Assembly (NCBI GenBank): GCA_017427265.1
Contig: JAFRTG010000017.1
Span: 1 to 58,680 of the forward strand
DNA length: 58,680 nt
Reading direction: 5' to 3'
Source of the DNA: Oscillospiraceae bacterium
GTDB lineage: Bacteria > Bacillota > Clostridia > Oscillospirales > Ruminococcaceae
Shown here piece by piece: positions 1-9,262 of this stretch; position 1 is the stretch's first letter; every line of letters starts with the position of its first letter. The notes beneath the pieces are model-generated. The model was not told the origin of the DNA and made no database searches. It saw only the letters and a list, made by a program, of their open reading frames with translations. The translations under genes were made by a program, and so were the position numbers.

Positions 1-1
1 A

Positions 2-178
2 CAGACGGTCACTACCGTATACAACGGCAGGCGTGAGGTCTGGACGGATTACGAACAGGCAAAGGCATATTTCCTTGAAATGATGATGTCCACGGACGGA
101 GAGGAGCATGAACGAGCGGAGTGCGTATACATTCAGCTACTGCACGGGCTGGATGAATGCAGTGATGAAGACGAATGA
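2..178 (+). CDS. C-terminal fragment of a small hypothetical protein
   Basis: The frame is open from the window edge and ends at TGA 176-178, giving 58 residues that begin QTVTTVYNGRREVW and end in an acidic DECSDEDE tail. I recall similar short acidic proteins from Firmicutes conjugative elements but cannot name a family. The start lies outside the window or within a few codons of its edge. It is followed at once by a hairpin terminator, and it is the left neighbour of the accessory island. Confidence 0.5.
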   Translation, partial: QTVTTVYNGRREVWTDYEQAKAYFLEMMMSTDGEEHERAECVYIQLLHGLDECSDEDE

Positions 179-182
179 ACAA

Positions 183-219
183 AGAGAGCGAGTTGTCAGA
201 AACGGCAACTCGCTCTTTT
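183..219 (+). terminator. Rho-independent terminator between convergent genes
   Basis: A perfect 10-bp stem GAGCGAGTTG / CAACTCGCTC (186-195 with 206-215) is flanked by A-rich and T-rich runs. It lies between the small protein fragment and the convergent gene ending at 221, so it can serve both strands. Confidence 0.8.
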
Positions 220-220
220 C

Positions 221-1126
221 CTATTTCTTGGAATCATCATCAATCTTATCTTCAACAAATTGATATTCTTTAGAATTGTAATATTCCGGATTATTTCGTT
301 CTTTCCCTTTCGGATACGGTTTAACCTGTATCACTCTACCATCAGGTAATGTTCTCGGATGTCCTCTTACTCCCCATACTGGCATTTTGTATTCACGTCC
401 GGAATCAGTCTTACCATATTTAATTATGTTTCCATTTTCATCTACTGGGATTATCCTCTTTACCAAAACAATTCGATTTCTATCATAAGTATTATCATTC
501 GGCGAAACTGAACCTCGTTGCTCAATTATTCGTATTTCTTCTGGACGGTTATTCATTTCATATTGTATTCCAAACCAAACATTTGCGAGATATTCTCCTA
601 ATGCTTTAATGGTATCAAACGAAAAATATTGGGTTGCTTCTTCTGAAATGGTAATAGGGCTTATATAACTACCTTCGTCTTGTCCTATTTCAAGAATTGC
701 TGTATCCAATTCTGTCGCTGTATCTTTATCAATAAAACAGATTGTTAAAGCACAGAATACTGAATTATTAATATAGAAAAATGAAGCATATACTGCATAG
801 CAATTTCTTTCACGTTCATAATTTGTAAAATTACGAAGAATACTGCCTATACCATCATCATCGTTGAATCCCTCAAAAATATTGACAGTAAACTCATTAA
901 GAGCTATGGGAATCGTTTTATCAAAAAAATCGTAAGGTTCACCAATCTTTCTCAGTTTTTCGGCTGTATCAGATGTTAAATCAAAGTAGTCGAGTGAATG
1001 GGAGAAATCAATAGTTCCGCCGAACACTTCTGTTCTCGTAAATGTTGAATATGGCTCGAGATGACTTCTCCAATACCAAGTGAGATCATTAGAATTTGCA
1101 ATTAATCCATTATTAAGGAAAAACAT
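221..1126 (-). CDS. Hypothetical protein downstream of an XRE regulator
   Basis: A 301-residue protein of unknown function, preceded by a good ribosome site (GGGGTGA, 7 nt from the ATG). No signal peptide or membrane segment is visible. The N-terminal two thirds is mixed alpha/beta with no motif I recognise. The C-terminal part contains VRGHPRTLPDGRVIQVKPYPKG; C-terminal tails of the kind RGHxR...V.PYxKG occur on many unnamed phage and mobile-element proteins, which fits the island context. It follows the XRE gene on the same strand after 17 nt, so the two are probably cotranscribed. A toxin-like or element-maintenance role is possible but unproven. Confidence 0.7.
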   Translation of the reverse strand: MFFLNNGLIANSNDLTWYWRSHLEPYSTFTRTEVFGGTIDFSHSLDYFDLTSDTAEKLRKIGEPYDFFDKTIPIALNEFTVNIFEGFNDDDGIGSILRNFTNYERERNCYAVYASFFYINNSVFCALTICFIDKDTATELDTAILEIGQDEGSYISPITISEEATQYFSFDTIKALGEYLANVWFGIQYEMNNRPEEIRIIEQRGSVSPNDNTYDRNRIVLVKRIIPVDENGNIIKYGKTDSGREYKMPVWGVRGHPRTLPDGRVIQVKPYPKGKERNNPEYYNSKEYQFVEDKIDDDSKK

Positions 1127-1143
1127 ACAGTATTCACCCCTTC

Positions 1144-1455
1144 CTATTTTTTCAACAACCTATTGATATGATTCAAGATCATCAACTGATCCCCGTCATC
1201 GAGCTGCTTCATACCTTCAACCGCTTTCCGTATCAGCTCAGGATTTGAAATGCTGTCATCGAAGAACTCAGCGGGCGTGATGCCGAAGTAGTCGCATATT
1301 GCAAACAGCTCCGACAGCGGAGGTAGAGACTTACCCGATGAAATGTTATAGATATATCCACGGCTATGACCGAGATCATAGCTCATCTGGTACTCCGATA
1401 CACCCTTTTGCAGCCGGAGCTGAGTTATCCTGTTTCTTACAAAATCGTCTGTCAT
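1144..1455 (-). CDS. XRE-family helix-turn-helix regulator
   Basis: A 103-residue DNA-binding protein. The start MTDDFVRNRITQLR is chosen because AGAGGTGA lies just upstream; an in-frame ATG at 1509 has no such site. Residues 8-62 form a lambda-repressor-like HTH (RITQLRLQKGVSEYQM, then GYIYNISSGKSLPPLS, then FGITPAEFFD). The C-terminal helix ends in NHINRLLKK. It sits upstream of the 301-residue protein on the same strand and diverges from the SLOG gene, whose promoter starts about 75 nt away, so it may control both directions. Confidence 0.88.
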   Translation of the reverse strand: MTDDFVRNRITQLRLQKGVSEYQMSYDLGHSRGYIYNISSGKSLPPLSELFAICDYFGITPAEFFDDSISNPELIRKAVEGMKQLDDGDQLMILNHINRLLKK

Positions 1456-1529
1456 AGCTAAATCACCTCTTACTACTATAATACAGCAAAAGAAATCAGC
1501 TATACTCAAAGGAAATATGTTGTTTACTC

Positions 1530-1558
1530 TTGAATAATCTTCTAAGATATGTTATAAT
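1530..1558 (+). promoter_or_regulatory. Sigma-A promoter for the SLOG gene
   Basis: TTGAAT (1530-1535), 17-bp spacer, TATAAT (1553-1558), with a TGn extension before the -10. It lies about 70 nt upstream of the SLOG start and next to the start of the divergent XRE gene. Confidence 0.75.
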
Positions 1559-1629
1559 CAAGATATATTAGATAGTAAGCGTAGAAGTATCATTGGAAAG
1601 ACAAACAATATCATTTTCAGGTGATAGCT

Positions 1630-2103
1630 ATGGATATATACACGGTCAGTTTCTTTGGGCATCGTGAAGTAGAAAGGGCGTCAGAGATTGAAAGCAAGCT
1701 GGATCAACTCTTGCATGATCTCATCACGCAGAAACAGTATGTAGAGTTTCTGGTCGGTCGGGACGGAGAATTTGACTTGTTGGCTGCTTCGGCTATAAGA
1801 CGAGCGGTCAATCAATACGGCTACGGTAACACATCAATTATCCTTGTACTGCCGTATATGAAAGCCGAGTACCGTGACAACAAGCAATACTACCTCAGCT
1901 ACTATGATGAGGTGGAGATATGCTCGGAATCATCTGATGCACACTATAAGTCTGCTATACAAGTGCGGAACAGGTATATGGTTGACCGTTCTAATTTGGT
2001 CGTTTGCTGTATTCAGCATAAAAGCGGCGGAGCATATAGGACGATGCAGTATGCTAAAAAGCAAGGAAAACAAGTCAGAAATCTGGCTGGCTGCCAACTT
2101 TGA
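1630..2103 (+). CDS. SLOG-family (DUF1273-like) Rossmann protein
   Basis: A 157-residue protein starting MDIYTVSFFGHRE. The ATG at 1630 is preferred over the in-frame GTG at 1621 because AGGTGA (1619-1624) is then correctly spaced. The FFGHRE start, the segment FLVGRDGEFDLLAA, and the later SNLVVCCIQHKSGGAYRTM match the SLOG superfamily layout (beta-strand plus glycine-rich nucleotide-binding loop, then a second GG motif). SLOG proteins are predicted to bind or process nucleotide ligands and are frequent in conflict systems. Here it has its own promoter and precedes the dynamin/ATPase operon, which has a separate promoter. Confidence 0.8.
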   Translation: MDIYTVSFFGHREVERASEIESKLDQLLHDLITQKQYVEFLVGRDGEFDLLAASAIRRAVNQYGYGNTSIILVLPYMKAEYRDNKQYYLSYYDEVEICSESSDAHYKSAIQVRNRYMVDRSNLVVCCIQHKSGGAYRTMQYAKKQGKQVRNLAGCQL

Positions 2104-2175
2104 TTCCGGTGGGCTCAAAGTTGATAATCGAACTTTGGAATCCATTTTTATATTGTAGAAACATAGCGAAACAGG

Positions 2176-2205
2176 TTGACTTCTTTGCTAATATTGTGGT
2201 ATAAT
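2176..2205 (+). promoter_or_regulatory. Promoter of the dynamin-ATPase-toxin operon
   Basis: TTGACT (2176-2181), 18-bp spacer, TATAAT (2200-2205) with TGG before the -10. No other strong promoter or terminator is seen until 10652, so this probably drives the whole six-gene unit. The leader of about 90 nt is AT-rich. Confidence 0.78.
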
Positions 2206-2301
2206 GTATGGAGAGTTTTAGTTGAATTTTGTTGATTTTATACAACGAGAATATCCTATTATATTTATTTCGCTAAGTATATAAACAGGAGGTTTATCAG
2301 C

Positions 2302-4869
2302 ATGATTACAATTCAGATTTCCAGTGATCCTTACAAGCGCAAGATCACCTATGACCGAGTAGATGGTGATCAACTTGTTGCAATAGATAACAGTAACCCC
2401 GACACCCCCGAAAAGCTGAAACTTCTTTCGGTTGACTACTCCAGTTGCTTCTTTCCGTTCAAAGCGTATGAAATTGCTGATCTTATTTGGCATACATACT
2501 CTACCAACTCTACACCTGTTTGTATACGCTTCAGAGGTACAACAGAGGAATATAGGGAGCTTTGTGCAGTTTGCGATATTTTGAACAAAGAAAACAGTGA
2601 ACAGCCGCCCGAAAGTCAGCTTCCGCCACTAACTTACGAACAGGCTAACGAATATCTTGCAAATGCAGGAGATATTCTGCCGGAGGTCACAGGATATTTC
2701 AAATCCATCAAGGACATAATTGCCCATAACATTACTGCGAGCGACAGCAAAAAGCTCATAGATCAGCAGCAGGAAAAGTTTGATGATGTCTCTAAGAAAG
2801 AGATACCTGTATGTGTTATCGGAAATTACAGTTCTGGAAAGTCCACTTTCATTAACGCCATTTTAGGTTGTGAGGTGCTGCCGAGCGGTGATAAGCCCCT
2901 TACGGCGAAGATCTATGAGATTCGGTGCAGCGACAATTCGGAAGTTGCAGATGTAGAGTTCACCTCTAACCATATGGTAGTGACGATCTCATTCAACCGT
3001 GGAGGTTATGCAATTCGCCCTGAGAGCTACAGCGATGAGCTTTCTACAAGGATTCGGGAATGCCTGGAAAAGGAAAAGGAGAATGCTCTGGCTCAGAGAG
3101 TTCAGTCGCTTTTGCAGGTAATCAATGATGGTGCAATCGACGATCGTGTGAAAATCCATATTCCGTTTAACAGCGACTCTCCGCTGCGCAACAGTGAGCA
3201 TCCCTATGTGCTGTTTGATACACCTGGTGATAACGTCGCAAATCACGAGCATCATATTCAGGTCTTGCAGGAAGCATTGCGTGGAATGTCTAACGGCTTG
3301 ATGCTGTATGTTACTGTGAGCAATCAGCTTCACACAATGTCAAATCAGCAGCTCTGCGATAAGGTCAAGGCAATTCAAGAGATAGATACACGCTTCACTA
3401 TGGTGATCGTCAATCAGGCAGATAATGCTGATTTCAGCGAATATAACCGTACAGAGATCATCGAATCGCCGATCCCTGTTACATTACAGCCCGAAGGCAT
3501 CTATTATGTTTCCTCTGTCATGGCTCTTGGTTCTAAGATAGACGGAGACTTCGTGAAAGATAACAATGCCATGATCTATTTACAAAAGCAGGCGTTCTTT
3601 ATGAAAAAGAAGGGCGAACGCTTTGCCCAGCTTCTGTTCCTGTATAATATTGCGCCGAAGCAGATAGAGATCGCATCTGAGGAGGGCGCACTGCATTACA
3701 GCGAATACGGGGATAAGGAACGAGTCCTCGCAAATAGCGGTTTATGGGCAATTGAACAGGAAATCCAGCGTTTTGCAGACAACTATGCTCCGTATAATAA
3801 GTGCTATCAGTCGCTCTTGTTCCTGCTGAAAGTAAGGGAGATCGCTGAGAATGACATTGCTGATGCTGTGAGAATGCATGACAAGTCCAGAGCTGAATAT
3901 CAGAGTCAGCTTGAAGCTGGTATTAAGAAGCTTTTAGCAGAGTTGACGATCAGCCGTGATGAATTCGTTGAAAAGGCTTTTAATGGGTATCCTACAGAAA
4001 TGGAAGCCTCAAAGAAAGAAGCATACACGCCTATTGCTAAAGCAGAACTCATAAAACTGGAAAGTGAGCTTACTTCTGCATTGGAAGCCGCCGTAGGCTA
4101 TTCTGAACGAGCTGAGATTGCAGACAAGGCAAAAGAAAAGACATTCAAGATTCAAAACATCTTCAATGCCGATGTTCGTGCTGATATAGCTACAAGCTAC
4201 AAGTATTGGAGAGAAAAGAGTACGGAACGGGACAACGCAAGAGAGGAAATTGACACTACCGCTGCCGATCAGCTATTGGATCAGGTAAAGGAAAAGTTTA
4301 ATCTTGCGTTTAATCGGGCACAAACGGTATTGTTCCAGTCGTCCAGTAATTATTGGAAAACACGGGCAGAAGAACTCCGCAAGAAGCTGCTGATCGTTGT
4401 ACTTGCATCGCCGGACATCTCACAGGAGAAGCGTGAAGAATTGCAAGGTCTGATCGAGGGCTTCGAGCAGATCGCATTTTCTGTTGAGGTCGAAAAGATA
4501 TTCGAGAAGGAGATCTTTGAAAGGCACGCATTTTTCAAGATTTTCGAGGATCACCGCCTGAACAAGCGTAAGCTCGCTTCTCGTTTTAACAGTTCCCTGA
4601 AAGAGGAAATTGATAATATCTATCTGCAAATGAAGAATAGTCATAAGCAGATCTTCACGGATTGGCAAAAGCGGTTGTTCTCTGTTATTGAGGATAATAT
4701 CACCGATTTGAATCCGCTTTTAAGAGAAGCTAAGAAACAGGTCGCATTCTATAAAGACCTTATCGAATCCCTTAGAGCAGCACAAGAAGCTCTGAACGAA
4801 TATATTGATAAGATCAATCAACTTATGGATTGGAAACCTGTCGTTGAAGTAACTCCTGCCGAGGAGTAA
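2302..4869 (+). CDS. Bacterial dynamin-like GTPase
   Basis: An 855-residue large GTPase with an AGGAGG ribosome site 10 nt upstream. Visible GTPase motifs: G1 GNYSSGKST (174-182), G3 DTPGD (306-310), and NQAD (371-374) at the G4 position in place of the usual N/TKxD. Residues 1-110 form an extra N-terminal domain of unknown fold. After the GTPase core comes a long helical, charged stalk-like region (about 480-840), as in bacterial dynamin-like proteins that bind and remodel membranes. The first gene of the operon, it ends 11 nt before the HerA-like ATPase. Dynamins of the Leo type have been linked to toxin release and others to phage defence; which applies here is inference. Confidence 0.85.
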   Translation: MITIQISSDPYKRKITYDRVDGDQLVAIDNSNPDTPEKLKLLSVDYSSCFFPFKAYEIADLIWHTYSTNSTPVCIRFRGTTEEYRELCAVCDILNKENSEQPPESQLPPLTYEQANEYLANAGDILPEVTGYFKSIKDIIAHNITASDSKKLIDQQQEKFDDVSKKEIPVCVIGNYSSGKSTFINAILGCEVLPSGDKPLTAKIYEIRCSDNSEVADVEFTSNHMVVTISFNRGGYAIRPESYSDELSTRIRECLEKEKENALAQRVQSLLQVINDGAIDDRVKIHIPFNSDSPLRNSEHPYVLFDTPGDNVANHEHHIQVLQEALRGMSNGLMLYVTVSNQLHTMSNQQLCDKVKAIQEIDTRFTMVIVNQADNADFSEYNRTEIIESPIPVTLQPEGIYYVSSVMALGSKIDGDFVKDNNAMIYLQKQAFFMKKKGERFAQLLFLYNIAPKQIEIASEEGALHYSEYGDKERVLANSGLWAIEQEIQRFADNYAPYNKCYQSLLFLLKVREIAENDIADAVRMHDKSRAEYQSQLEAGIKKLLAELTISRDEFVEKAFNGYPTEMEASKKEAYTPIAKAELIKLESELTSALEAAVGYSERAEIADKAKEKTFKIQNIFNADVRADIATSYKYWREKSTERDNAREEIDTTAADQLLDQVKEKFNLAFNRAQTVLFQSSSNYWKTRAEELRKKLLIVVLASPDISQEKREELQGLIEGFEQIAFSVEVEKIFEKEIFERHAFFKIFEDHRLNKRKLASRFNSSLKEEIDNIYLQMKNSHKQIFTDWQKRLFSVIEDNITDLNPLLREAKKQVAFYKDLIESLRAAQEALNEYIDKINQLMDWKPVVEVTPAEE

Positions 4870-4880
4870 AGGAGGTAGTT

Positions 4881-7800
4881 ATGGGCGTAAAACAATGGAT
4901 CGCTAAACAGGGCGTAAAGGCAGGAAATCGTATTTCCAAGCTGTCTACTCTAAGCCCATCGCAGATGGAGCATATCATCGACCTCAGAGATCAGTATTTC
5001 GGAGATATGGCGGAGCATAACCCCGGTCACAACTCCGAAAGGCTTACAAGAGGTCTGCTTGCATCGAGCAGTATTGAGATCTTCAGCGCATACCTTCCAC
5101 AGCTTCAGGAGCTATATACTCCGGTCGATAAGTCAACATCACTGCGCATCGTAAAGAGCGATGGCGAGGAGCTTTTCGAGCATTTTCCTGAGTTTGATAA
5201 GGAACACAATATCCGTTTTATCAACATCTCAAAATGGGTAACAGACAAGCGTGAAAATAGCCTTGAAAAGCTGGTGAATGTTTACGCTGTACTGTCAAAC
5301 GAGCAATGCAATATCGCTCTCATCTTCCACAGAACAAAAACAGAAACACAGGTTTATCTTGCGGTTGTGAATACGAAAAACGCAGGAGACAACTCCGATG
5401 CAGACGAATATATCAAGCGTCTTACAGATGCAGTCAGAGGTAATTTCCCCGGCTCTGTCTTTTCCGCAAAACCAGCGATGGGTTCTCCGAAATGCCTTGC
5501 TGAAATGGATAAGAAGTCTGTTGCGATCGCATCTAATATCCCGACCGAAAAATCTGAAAAGTTTATCAGCCAGACCATAGAAAAATTGCTTGACGGCGTG
5601 ATCCCTGAAAGCGTCAAGGAAGAATACACGGTTATCCTACTTGCGACACCTATCCGAGATGTGGAGACAAGGAAACTGCGCCTTTCGGAGCTTTACACAG
5701 GTTTAGCCCCCTACTCTGAGTGGCAGACCAATTTTACATACACTGAAACCATGGCAGAGGGTTCGTCTGCTACGCTTGGCGTGAATGTCGGTGCGAGTGC
5801 AGGCATTCAGAACGGACAGAATCAGTCAATACAGAACAGCATCGCTCAGCAAAACAGCGAAGCCAATCAAGTCGGACGGCAGGAAGGCAAACAGCAAAGT
5901 CAGGCAAATGCACAGAGTCAGAATAATACAACAGGACAAAACATAGCTGACGGAACAAACAGTGCCTCTACCTATACAACAACGGAAGGAGAAGTATATA
6001 ACGCAACTCATACTGATTCCTCCTCTATAACAGATACTATCGGAGGCTCTTTAAGTGCTAATTTGAGCCAATCTGTATCAGGCGGTATTGGAATACCTGC
6101 TGTTGCACATGCTGATGCTACTACAACAGTTGGTATAGGAGCATCGGTTGACCAGCACCACGCAACGGGTAGTTCGATTGCAGATGCTATTTCACAGGGA
6201 ACAAATAGCTCCGTATCAAACGCAACCATGAATGGAGTCAATCACACCTTAACACAGATAGCATCTCAGACGATCGGTAAGACCGTCACAGATACGATCG
6301 GCAGCTCAACATCGACCTCTATCGCTCAGACGCTGGGACGAGCTGTTACAAACACTCTTGGAAAGACGGCAGGCGTATTTTCGAGCTTTAATCTCGGCGG
6401 CAACGTCGGTGCGAGCTTTGCACGTTCCTCAAATGTGACTGCGACGATCGGCAAAGGAGAGGGCATCACACAGAACTTTACAAATCATACAGTCAAACAC
6501 GCTTTGGAACTGCTTGAACAGCAAATGGCTCGATTCGAGCAAAGCACGGCACTTGGAATGTGGGATTTTGCCGCTTATGTGATAAGCGAAGATGTGAACA
6601 CAGCCAATAATGTAGCCCACTCCTATCTGGCACTTACCGAGGGCGAGTCTTCGTTTTTATCGCACTCCGCCGTCAATGTGTGGCGCGGAGATATTGAGGA
6701 AAATGGCGCTGCAAAAATGATCTGCGGATATTTGCAGGAGCTTCGTCACCCTGAATTTGTGCTTGATCCGCATATTTTAGATGCCGATTTAGGATTCTTT
6801 GCATATCCGCCCTATGTTACGGCAACGACAGCACTTTCAGGAAAAGAGCTTGCGTATTCGCTGAATTTCCCAAGCAAGTCGATCTCAGGACTGCCGATAT
6901 ATGAATGTGCAGAATTTGGCAGAAATATTGCAACATGCGATACAATAGAGGAAGATACTGTAAAAATCAGGCTTGGTCATATATTCCACATGAACCATGA
7001 GGAGAAGATACCTGTTTTCTTACAGCGTAAATCTCTCGCATCGCACACATTTATAACAGGTAGCACAGGCTCAGGTAAGAGTAATACTGTCTATCAGATG
7101 CTTTCCGAAGCATATAAGAACGATATTCCGTTCCTTGTAATAGAGCCTGCTAAGGGCGAATATAAAGATGTATTCAACGACTATGACGATATTTCAGTAT
7201 ATGGAACAAATCCGAGGAAAACACCGCTTTTGCGTATCAATCCGTTTTCTTTCCCCGATGATGTTCATGTACTGGAGCATATTGACCGCCTTGTGGAGAT
7301 ATTCAATGTCTGCTGGCCCATGTATGCGGCGATGCCTGCGGTACTAAAAAGTGCGGTGGAGCGTTCATATCTTGACTGCGGCTGGGATCTTATGTCATCT
7401 GTCAACAAGTATGATGACCATTTGTATCCGTGCTTCGCTGATGTTGCCCGTAATATCAAGAAAATCATCGACACCAGCGAATATGACAAGGAGAACAAGG
7501 GCGCATATAAAGGTTCGCTCCTTACAAGACTGCAATCCTTGTCAACAGGTATCAACGGACTGATTTTCTCCGCAGATGAGCTTACGGGGAAACAGCTTTT
7601 TGACAGCAATGTTATTATAGACCTGAGCAGAGTCGGAGCGACCGAAACAAAATCGCTTATCATGGGTATGCTTGTGCTGAAATTGCAGGAATACCGCATC
7701 AGCGAAGGCTCTACTATGAACAGCACTCTCAGGCACATTACTGTTTTGGAAGAAGCACACAATATCCTCAGAAGGACATCTATCGAACAGCCGACTGAAA

Positions 7801-8594
7801 GCTCCAATATTATGGGTAAAAGCGTTGAGATGATCGCCAATGCCATCGCTGAGATGCGTACCTACGGTGAGGGCTTTATCATTGCAGACCAAGCTCCTGG
7901 GCTTATGGATATGTCGGTTATCCGCAACACGAACACCAAGATAATTATGCGTCTGCCCGACCGTGGCGACCGTGAGCTTGTCGGAAAGGCGGCAAACCTC
8001 AATGACGATCAGATAGACGAGCTTGCGAAGCTCCCCTGTGGTGTAGCTGCTGTGTATCAGAATGAGTGGATACAGCCTGTGCTGTGCAAAGTCACGAAGT
8101 ATGAAACCGCATACAGCACTTATTCTTTTGAACCGAGCGATAATACAGCGCTGATGCAGAAAAATGACGATATATCCGATTCTCTGTTAAGGTGCATCAT
8201 GGATAATGAGCTTTTCCAGAAGGGCGATAAGCAAGACCTCAGAGAGCTGAAAAGCCTGATCCTGCGCTCTACGCTGGATTCGCTCGTCAAGGTAGATTTC
8301 CTTGACTATCTTGCAACCGAAAGAGAAAAAGGCTTTGCAGAACTCAGATGCTTGATCTACGATTTCCTGAGAGCAGAGGACGCTATACAGTCAGCCACTA
8401 AGCATGATGATATTCATGAATGGGTAAATGCAGTTGTTTCTGAGTTGGCTCCATCAATCTCTTCATATACTAAAAAGCAGATCGATCTTACTATGGCTCT
8501 GATACTGCATGAAAAGACGATCCGTGATCCGTCATACAGGAATATCTACCATACATTTACAGAAGTCTACAAGAATGGGGGCGGTGTATTTTGA
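4881..8594 (+). CDS. HerA/DUF87-type P-loop ATPase with long Ser/Asn/Gln-rich insert
   Basis: A 1237-residue ATPase with ribosome site AGGAGG. The motor half contains Walker A GSTGSGKS (727-734), the downstream IEPAKGEYKDVF typical of HerA/DUF87 ATPases, and Walker B ITVLEEAHN (about 953-961), followed by sensor/arginine-finger-like segments (IIMRLPDRGDRE). The N-terminal about 300 residues are unlike helicases. Residues about 300-550 are a low-complexity Gly/Ser/Thr/Asn/Gln stretch (for example NGQNQSIQNSIAQQNSE) that may form repeats or a flexible collar. HerA-like hexamers move DNA or, in VirB4 and T4CP relatives, drive protein or DNA export. Its stop overlaps the TTG start of the nuclease gene (TTGA), implying tightly coupled translation. 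Confidence 0.85.
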   Translation: MGVKQWIAKQGVKAGNRISKLSTLSPSQMEHIIDLRDQYFGDMAEHNPGHNSERLTRGLLASSSIEIFSAYLPQLQELYTPVDKSTSLRIVKSDGEELFEHFPEFDKEHNIRFINISKWVTDKRENSLEKLVNVYAVLSNEQCNIALIFHRTKTETQVYLAVVNTKNAGDNSDADEYIKRLTDAVRGNFPGSVFSAKPAMGSPKCLAEMDKKSVAIASNIPTEKSEKFISQTIEKLLDGVIPESVKEEYTVILLATPIRDVETRKLRLSELYTGLAPYSEWQTNFTYTETMAEGSSATLGVNVGASAGIQNGQNQSIQNSIAQQNSEANQVGRQEGKQQSQANAQSQNNTTGQNIADGTNSASTYTTTEGEVYNATHTDSSSITDTIGGSLSANLSQSVSGGIGIPAVAHADATTTVGIGASVDQHHATGSSIADAISQGTNSSVSNATMNGVNHTLTQIASQTIGKTVTDTIGSSTSTSIAQTLGRAVTNTLGKTAGVFSSFNLGGNVGASFARSSNVTATIGKGEGITQNFTNHTVKHALELLEQQMARFEQSTALGMWDFAAYVISEDVNTANNVAHSYLALTEGESSFLSHSAVNVWRGDIEENGAAKMICGYLQELRHPEFVLDPHILDADLGFFAYPPYVTATTALSGKELAYSLNFPSKSISGLPIYECAEFGRNIATCDTIEEDTVKIRLGHIFHMNHEEKIPVFLQRKSLASHTFITGSTGSGKSNTVYQMLSEAYKNDIPFLVIEPAKGEYKDVFNDYDDISVYGTNPRKTPLLRINPFSFPDDVHVLEHIDRLVEIFNVCWPMYAAMPAVLKSAVERSYLDCGWDLMSSVNKYDDHLYPCFADVARNIKKIIDTSEYDKENKGAYKGSLLTRLQSLSTGINGLIFSADELTGKQLFDSNVIIDLSRVGATETKSLIMGMLVLKLQEYRISEGSTMNSTLRHITVLEEAHNILRRTSIEQPTESSNIMGKSVEMIANAIAEMRTYGEGFIIADQAPGLMDMSVIRNTNTKIIMRLPDRGDRELVGKAANLNDDQIDELAKLPCGVAAVYQNEWIQPVLCKVTKYETAYSTYSFEPSDNTALMQKNDDISDSLLRCIMDNELFQKGDKQDLRELKSLILRSTLDSLVKVDFLDYLATEREKGFAELRCLIYDFLRAEDAIQSATKHDDIHEWVNAVVSELAPSISSYTKKQIDLTMALILHEKTIRDPSYRNIYHTFTEVYKNGGGVF

Positions 8595-9262
8595 ACAGCG
8601 AGATCAGTAAGAGCGAAGTGAATGAGGTCAAAAATCCCTCTACGGAAAACTTTAAGAATATTAAGCCTGAACATGAAACAACGCCCAAAGAGGTCGATGA
8701 TTTCTGGAAAGCTGAATTTCACGATCAGGCAGAACAGGCAAAGAAAGAAGATACAGCGCCGGTTGAAAACAATACTGCGAAAGAGTATTATGATGACAAC
8801 GGTACAAAATACCGTGAAGGCGACTCCCTGCTGCCGAATACGCAGTTTGAAGTCAGAGGGTATCAGTATGAAACCGATGATCAGGGACGAGTTGTATCAG
8901 CAGAAGGACAGCTTAGAATGCGTGATCCAAGCTACGAACGTGACATGGAAGATGTCCGTAAGATAGACGGTCAGGAGTATAAAGCAACCGATGACAGAGG
9001 ACACTTGATCGGTCATCAATTTGACGGAAGTGACAAGTTAGAAAACCTTGTACCAATGGACACAAAGCTGAATCAGGGCGACTTTGTGAAATTAGAAAAC
9101 ACCCTTGCCGATGCGGTCAAGGACGGAGCAGATGTCAGGCTCAAAGTTGAGCCTGTTTATGAGGGCGATTCCACAAGACCTACTGAGTTCCGTGTTACAT
9201 ACAGCATAGACGGCGACAAGGATGCCGTTGTGTTCAAGAATGAAAGCGAGGCTAAAACATGA
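8591..9262 (+). CDS. DNA/RNA non-specific endonuclease toxin
   Basis: A 223-residue protein starting at TTG overlapping the ATPase stop; GGGGGCGG lies upstream. The C-terminal half (about 90-220) is a DNA/RNA non-specific endonuclease of the beta-beta-alpha-metal type with the DRGHLIGHQFDG motif (about 136-147), in which the H of DRGH is the catalytic base, then LVPMDTKLNQGDFVKLE. This domain is common as the C-terminal toxin of LXG/YeeF-type polymorphic toxins. No signal peptide and no LXG domain are present. Residues 24-43 (IKP then TPKEVDDFWKAEF) match the N-terminus of the metallopeptidase encoded nearby. The next gene looks like the cognate immunity protein. Confidence 0.85.
   Translation: MNSEISKSEVNEVKNPSTENFKNIKPEHETTPKEVDDFWKAEFHDQAEQAKKEDTAPVENNTAKEYYDDNGTKYREGDSLLPNTQFEVRGYQYETDDQGRVVSAEGQLRMRDPSYERDMEDVRKIDGQEYKATDDRGHLIGHQFDGSDKLENLVPMDTKLNQGDFVKLENTLADAVKDGADVRLKVEPVYEGDSTRPTEFRVTYSIDGDKDAVVFKNESEAKT

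Noticed and set aside
2302-8594. A standard type VII or type VI secretion locus
   Set aside because: No WXG100, EssB/EssC FHA, VgrG, Hcp or TssB/C proteins are present; the ATPase is HerA/DUF87-like rather than EssC-like.
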